A stretch of 64,000 nt of DNA from an uncultured Alistipes sp. Its GTDB lineage: Bacteria; Bacteroidota; Bacteroidia; Bacteroidales; Rikenellaceae. The stretch covers positions 119,188-183,187 of the forward strand of contig NZ_CABMQJ010000001.1 of assembly GCF_902388705.1 (NCBI RefSeq), read 5' to 3'. The notes under the pieces were generated by a model. The model saw nothing but the letters and a program-made list of their open reading frames with translations, was not told the origin of the DNA and did not search any database. The position numbers were made by a program, and so were the translations under genes. Numbering within the stretch: position 1 is the first letter of the stretch; each line of letters starts with the position of its first letter. Below, one piece after another: positions 60,710-64,000 of this stretch.

Positions 60710-61597
60710 ATGAAGAAAATCTTGTTATTGTGCGCCGCTCTCATACTGTGCGGCGCGGCTGCGGCCCGGGAACGCGGCGTGCACCGGGTGGTTTCATGCA
60801 ATATCCGGGTGCCCCTGCCTCAGGACGAGGAGTCCGGCAACGGCTGGTCGGTGCGCAAAGAGCTGTGCCGCGAGGTGATGAAGCGCCGCAAGGCCGATAT
60901 ATATTGCCTGCAGGAGGTTACGGTGGGACAATACGAGGACATGTGCCGGATGTTTCCGTGCTATTTCGTTTTCGGTTATTCCGGGCCCGAGATGGACGCC
61001 ATGCCCGACCGGGAGTACCACGGCATTGCCAAGAATCTGGTGATGTTCTCGAAGAAACGTTACGAGATGACTGGAGCGGGCGTTTACTGGCTTTCGGAAA
61101 CACCGCTTATCGGCGGTTCCGAAGCGTGGGGAACGGCGCGTGCGCGCCATGTCAGCTGGGTGCGGCTCCGCGACCGCCGCACAGGGCGGGAGTTCCGGGT
61201 CTTATCGGTGCACCTCGACCATATTTCGCAGGAGGCCCGGATCGCGCAGGTGCGGGTCGTACTGGACGAAACGGGGCAGTATCCCGGGAATATTCCGCAG
61301 GTGCTCGTCGGAGACTTCAATTCGAAGCCCTCGAATCCCGTGGCGAAAGCCCTGACGGATGCAGGCTGGACAGATGCCTTTATTCAGGCCAACGGCGGGG
61401 ATACGCACGAAAACTCATTCCACCAGTTCAAAGGCGAGGCCTATCGGCCGAAAAAGGGAAAGCCCGGACGGATTGACTTCATCTACCTGAAAGGCGACGG
61501 GCTCCGTGCCCGTGCCTCCGAACTGGTTAAAGACCGTATCGGCGGCAAATACCCGAGCGACCACTATTTCCTCGAGGCGGATGTGGTGATGAAATAG
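60710..61597 (+). CDS. Secreted endonuclease/exonuclease/phosphatase family protein
   Basis: 295 residues from MKKILLLCAALILCG (signal peptide about 1-19; an in-frame upstream start lies across the promoter). The DNase I-like fold is shown by CNIRVPLP with the Asn ligand, CLQEVT with the catalytic Glu, VLSVHLDH, VGDFNSKPSNP, and the final catalytic pair in YPSDHYFLEA. All main active-site residues appear present. Members cut nucleic acids or phosphoesters such as sphingomyelin or inositol phosphates; the specificity is not readable. Confidence 0.88.
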   Translation: MKKILLLCAALILCGAAAARERGVHRVVSCNIRVPLPQDEESGNGWSVRKELCREVMKRRKADIYCLQEVTVGQYEDMCRMFPCYFVFGYSGPEMDAMPDREYHGIAKNLVMFSKKRYEMTGAGVYWLSETPLIGGSEAWGTARARHVSWVRLRDRRTGREFRVLSVHLDHISQEARIAQVRVVLDETGQYPGNIPQVLVGDFNSKPSNPVAKALTDAGWTDAFIQANGGDTHENSFHQFKGEAYRPKKGKPGRIDFIYLKGDGLRARASELVKDRIGGKYPSDHYFLEADVVMK

Positions 61598-61717
61598 GTG
61601 CGAACGTCGGCGGGCCGGAGCGTTCCAGTCGGTGAATATGCCGGCCGGAAGCCGGTAAGGAACAGCGCTGTTGCGCGGGCTATCTTTCCGGATGCAGTCC
61701 CGACATGCGCCCGTAAA

Positions 61718-61757
61718 TAATTAAGCCCCCGGAGCTTTTGCTCCGGGGGCTTAATTA
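61718..61757 (+). terminator. Bidirectional terminator between the exonuclease-family gene and fmt
   Basis: A perfect 18-bp stem (61718-61735 with 61740-61757) around TTTT, flanked by AT-rich ends on both sides. Confidence 0.92.
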
Positions 61758-61798
61758 TCCGTCGGTTTTGACATTCCCGGTGTCAGTCGATACTGCCG

Positions 61799-62776
61799 TT
61801 ATTTCCGGAACCGGTAACTGCCGATATCCCGCAGTCCGAGCAGCAGTTCCCGTACCGGGAGCCGTTTCTTGCCGGCGATTTGAATTTCGCCGAGGGCGAT
61901 CCAGCCGTCCGCACAGGCGATGCGGAGCGAGGTGCGGCCGTCGCTTTCGATGCTGCCGGGCTCCTCGCCGTGGGCTGCGGGCTCGAATGCCGCGGTATAT
62001 ATCTTTGCCGGGAGCGGCGTTTCGATGCCTGTTTTGTACATCTCCGCCCAGGCTGCCGGATAGGGCGACAGACCGCGTACGAAGTTTACGATGCGCCGTC
62101 CGTCCCACGTCCAGTCGATAAGGCAGTCCTCCTTGAATATTTTGGGTGCCGGATGCAGGGCTGCTTGGTCAATGTGCATCTGTTCGACGGGGCGGATATC
62201 GCCCGCTGCGATGCTGTCGACGGTTTGGGTCACGAGCGAGGTGCCGGTGTGCATCAGCTTGTCGTACAGCGTACCCACACAGTCCTCCGGCAGTATCGGG
62301 ACGCGGATTTGCCCGATGATGGCTCCTTTGTCGATTTCGTGGTTGAGCAGGAACGTCGTAACTCCGGTTTCGGTTTCGCCGTTGATGACCGCCCAGTTGA
62401 TAGGCGCTGCGCCGCGGTACTGCGGCAGCAGCGAGGCGTGGAGGTTGAACGTTCCGAAACGCGGCATGGCCCAGATTACCTCGGGCAGCATCCGGAATGC
62501 GATGACGATACCCAGGTCGGGCTCGAGGGCGCGCATCGCCTCGACGAATTCGGGCGCCTTGAGTTTCTCGGGCTGCAGCACCGGAAGCCCCAGCTCGAGG
62601 GCGGCCAGCTTGACGTCGCTCTGGTGGAGTTTCTGTCCGCGGCCGGCGGGTTTGTCGGGCGTGGTGACCACGGCCACGACATTGTAGCCTCCGGCGACCA
62701 GCGCCCGGAGCGACGGCACGGCGAATTCGGGCGTGCCCATGAATACGATACGCAGTTCTTTCGGGTTCATCGTCAT
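61799..62776 (-). CDS. fmt: Methionyl-tRNA formyltransferase
   Basis: 325 residues. The formyl-transferase signature NLHASLLPQYRGAAPINWA and the flexible loop VVTTPDKPAGRGQKL are present, as is the C-terminal tRNA-binding domain. It formylates initiator Met-tRNA. The start used, ATG at 62776, overlaps the VOC stop (ATGA); a second ATG at 62770 gives MNPKELRIVFMG and is equally possible. Last gene of the ribBA-VOC-fmt operon. Confidence 0.95.
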   Translation of the reverse strand: MTMNPKELRIVFMGTPEFAVPSLRALVAGGYNVVAVVTTPDKPAGRGQKLHQSDVKLAALELGLPVLQPEKLKAPEFVEAMRALEPDLGIVIAFRMLPEVIWAMPRFGTFNLHASLLPQYRGAAPINWAVINGETETGVTTFLLNHEIDKGAIIGQIRVPILPEDCVGTLYDKLMHTGTSLVTQTVDSIAAGDIRPVEQMHIDQAALHPAPKIFKEDCLIDWTWDGRRIVNFVRGLSPYPAAWAEMYKTGIETPLPAKIYTAAFEPAAHGEEPGSIESDGRTSLRIACADGWIALGEIQIAGKKRLPVRELLLGLRDIGSYRFRK

Positions 62777-63156
62777 TTATATACCAGTTCTATCAAATTT
62801 CCGTCCGGGTCTGCCGCGACGCTCTCGAAATAGCCGTCCCCCGAGGTGCGGGGCTCCCCCGCTATCTGGTGGCCGTCGGCCCGGAGCCGCTCGGTCAGCG
62901 CGAGTACCTCTTCCCTGCTGCCGAGCCCGAACGCGAAATGGCACAGCCCCAGCCGGGGCCCGACGGCCTGTTCGCGGATGTCCGTGCGGCGCATCAGTTC
63001 CAACTGGCAGCCGTCGCCGAAACGGATGAAATAGGATTCGAATCCTTTGGCAGGATTGACATACCGCTCGTTGCTCACACCGCCGAAGTAGCGGACATAG
63101 AAATCCCGCAGTTCTTCGAGGCGTTGTGTCCAGAGTGCGATGTGGGCTAACTGCAT
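62773..63156 (-). CDS. VOC family protein (glyoxalase/bleomycin-resistance-like)
   Basis: 127 residues with the paired beta-alpha-beta-beta-beta modules of vicinal-oxygen-chelate proteins. Metal-ligand positions can be seen: His5 (LAHIALW), Glu in CQLELMRR, His in LCHFAFGL and Glu in GNLIELVYK. It could be a lactoylglutathione lyase-type or another metal-dependent enzyme. It is 15 bp after ribBA and overlaps fmt by four bases. Confidence 0.88.
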   Translation of the reverse strand: MQLAHIALWTQRLEELRDFYVRYFGGVSNERYVNPAKGFESYFIRFGDGCQLELMRRTDIREQAVGPRLGLCHFAFGLGSREEVLALTERLRADGHQIAGEPRTSGDGYFESVAADPDGNLIELVYK

Positions 63157-63171
63157 GGTTGGCTGATTATT

Positions 63172-64000
63172 TTATTTGCTGTCGAGTCCCAGTGTGTGGT
63201 GCATGCGCTCTTCCTTGGTTTTCAGGTAGCGCAGGTTGTGCTCGTTGGGGGCGATGACCACCGGTACGATTTCGTCGATCCGGAGCCCGTAGCCCTCGAG
63301 TCCCGCACGCTTGAGCGGGTTGTTGGTCATCAGCCGCATGTGCTTGATACCCATTTCGCGGATGATGCTCGCACCGACGCCGTAATCGCGTTCGTCGACA
63401 CCGAAGCCCAGCCGTACGTTGGCGTCGACCGTGTCGAGCCCCTCGTCCTGGAGTTTGTAAGCCTTGATTTTGTTGCAGAGGCCGATGCCGCGCCCCTCCT
63501 GCTGAAGGTAGATGATGGCACCCTTGCCCTCTTGCTCGATCATGCGCATCGCTTCGTGCAACTGGTCGCCGCAGTCGCAGCGGCACGAGCCGAAGATGTC
63601 GCCCGTGGCGCACGACGAGTGCACGCGTGTCAGAACCGGTTCGTCGTCCGTCCACTCGCCTTTGGTGAGGGCCACGTGCTCCAGCCCGTTGCTCTTCTGG
63701 CGGAACGGCGTGATGCGGAAATCGCCCCATGCGGTTGGCAGGTCGACGGTTTCGCCCTTCTCGACGATGGACTCCTCGCGCAACCGGTATTCGATGAGCG
63801 AGGCAATCGAAATGATTTTGAGGTCGAATTTCCGGGCGATTTCCACCAGCTGCGGCAGGCGGGCCATCGTGCCGTCGTCGTTCATGATCTCGATCAGTGC
63901 GCCTGCGGGCTGCAATCCGGCCAGCCGCGCGAGGTCGATGGCGGCCTCGGTGTGCCCCGGGCGGCGGAGTACGCCTTTCTGGCGGGCGCGCAGCGGGTTG
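63172..64000 (-). CDS. ribBA: Bifunctional 3,4-dihydroxy-2-butanone-4-phosphate synthase / GTP cyclohydrolase II, C-terminal part
   Basis: The frame is open through the right edge of the window, so the 5' end is missing. The edge sequence encodes the end of the RibB domain (RPGHTEAAIDLARLAGL, ALIEIMNDDGTMARLPQL). This is followed by the full RibA domain, with zinc cysteines in CATGDIFGSCRCDC, IYLQQEGRGIGL and the late LMTNNPLKRAGL. It makes two riboflavin precursors from ribulose 5-phosphate and GTP. Both activities are predicted. Any upstream FMN riboswitch would be outside the window. Confidence 0.95.
   Translation of the reverse strand, partial: NPLRARQKGVLRRPGHTEAAIDLARLAGLQPAGALIEIMNDDGTMARLPQLVEIARKFDLKIISIASLIEYRLREESIVEKGETVDLPTAWGDFRITPFRQKSNGLEHVALTKGEWTDDEPVLTRVHSSCATGDIFGSCRCDCGDQLHEAMRMIEQEGKGAIIYLQQEGRGIGLCNKIKAYKLQDEGLDTVDANVRLGFGVDERDYGVGASIIREMGIKHMRLMTNNPLKRAGLEGYGLRIDEIVPVVIAPNEHNLRYLKTKEERMHHTLGLDSK

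Noticed and set aside
1..64000. tRNA, rRNA, CRISPR arrays, insertion sequences or prophage
   Set aside because: None were recognised by eye; a tRNA or small-RNA search could still find short genes I would miss.

Overview
The window looks like chromosome from a Bacteroidales gut bacterium, most likely Alistipes or a close Rikenellaceae relative. The evidence is the high-GC coding sequence with AT-rich promoters, Bacteroidetes-type promoters (-7 box TAnnTTTG with a TTTG-like -33 box about 19-21 bp upstream), the lack of clear Shine-Dalgarno sites, SusC/SusD-type proteins, BACON and fimbrillin-like lipoproteins, and housekeeping proteins of Bacteroidetes type. The genus is an inference. I saw no rRNA, tRNA, CRISPR array, insertion sequence or prophage. 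Genes are dense and mostly grouped in operons separated by clear hairpin terminators.

Layout: (1) 1-506, end of a phospho-sugar mutase. (2) 753-4599, a BlaI/BlaR1-type sensing module. A secreted orphan protein and the blaI-blaR1 pair each lie behind near-identical palindromic operators. The BlaR1-like peptidase carries LptA-like and ExbD-like periplasmic domains. (3) 4722-13071 (minus), an eight-gene coupled operon: dapB, lepB, yigZ-like, uvrA, M16 peptidase, DJ-1/PfpI, O-methyltransferase, MazG-like. (4) 13495-18081, aspA, truA, a small membrane protein and an orphan periplasmic-sensor histidine kinase. (5) 18220-24616, lpdA, a C69 peptidase, a lipoprotein, a YggS-type PLP protein and proC.

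(6) 24671-40857 is the main accessory region: a LacI-family regulator divergent from ribokinase, a ureide-permease-like transporter, a periplasmic nucleoside hydrolase, SusC, SusD, a BACON lipoprotein, a calcineurin-like phosphoesterase and two large related surface lipoproteins. It reads as a nucleoside/ribose (possibly nucleotide) scavenging locus resembling the Bacteroides rus systems. The predicted order of events is outer-membrane capture, dephosphorylation, N-glycosidic cleavage in the periplasm, import of ribose, then phosphorylation by ribokinase. A 20-bp LacI-type operator covers the predicted transcription start of the operon.

(7) 40943-45829 (minus), a six-gene translationally coupled operon: yicC, gmk, nadD (with a TPR tail), ddl, DUF3109, M23 endopeptidase. 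(8) 46019-49427, serC, serA and a DUF1015 protein. (9) 49537-52805, a DUF805 membrane protein and a four-subunit 2-oxoacid:ferredoxin oxidoreductase. (10) 53027-56126, a barrel-less TonB-plug protein, a 1-Cys-type peroxiredoxin and a histidine phosphatase. (11) 56145-60500 (minus), FAD oxidoreductase, MFS transporter and AraB-type ribulokinase, in one operon with the phosphatase. (12) 60710-64000, a secreted endonuclease/exonuclease/phosphatase-family protein, then fmt, a VOC protein and the 3' part of ribBA, where the window ends.
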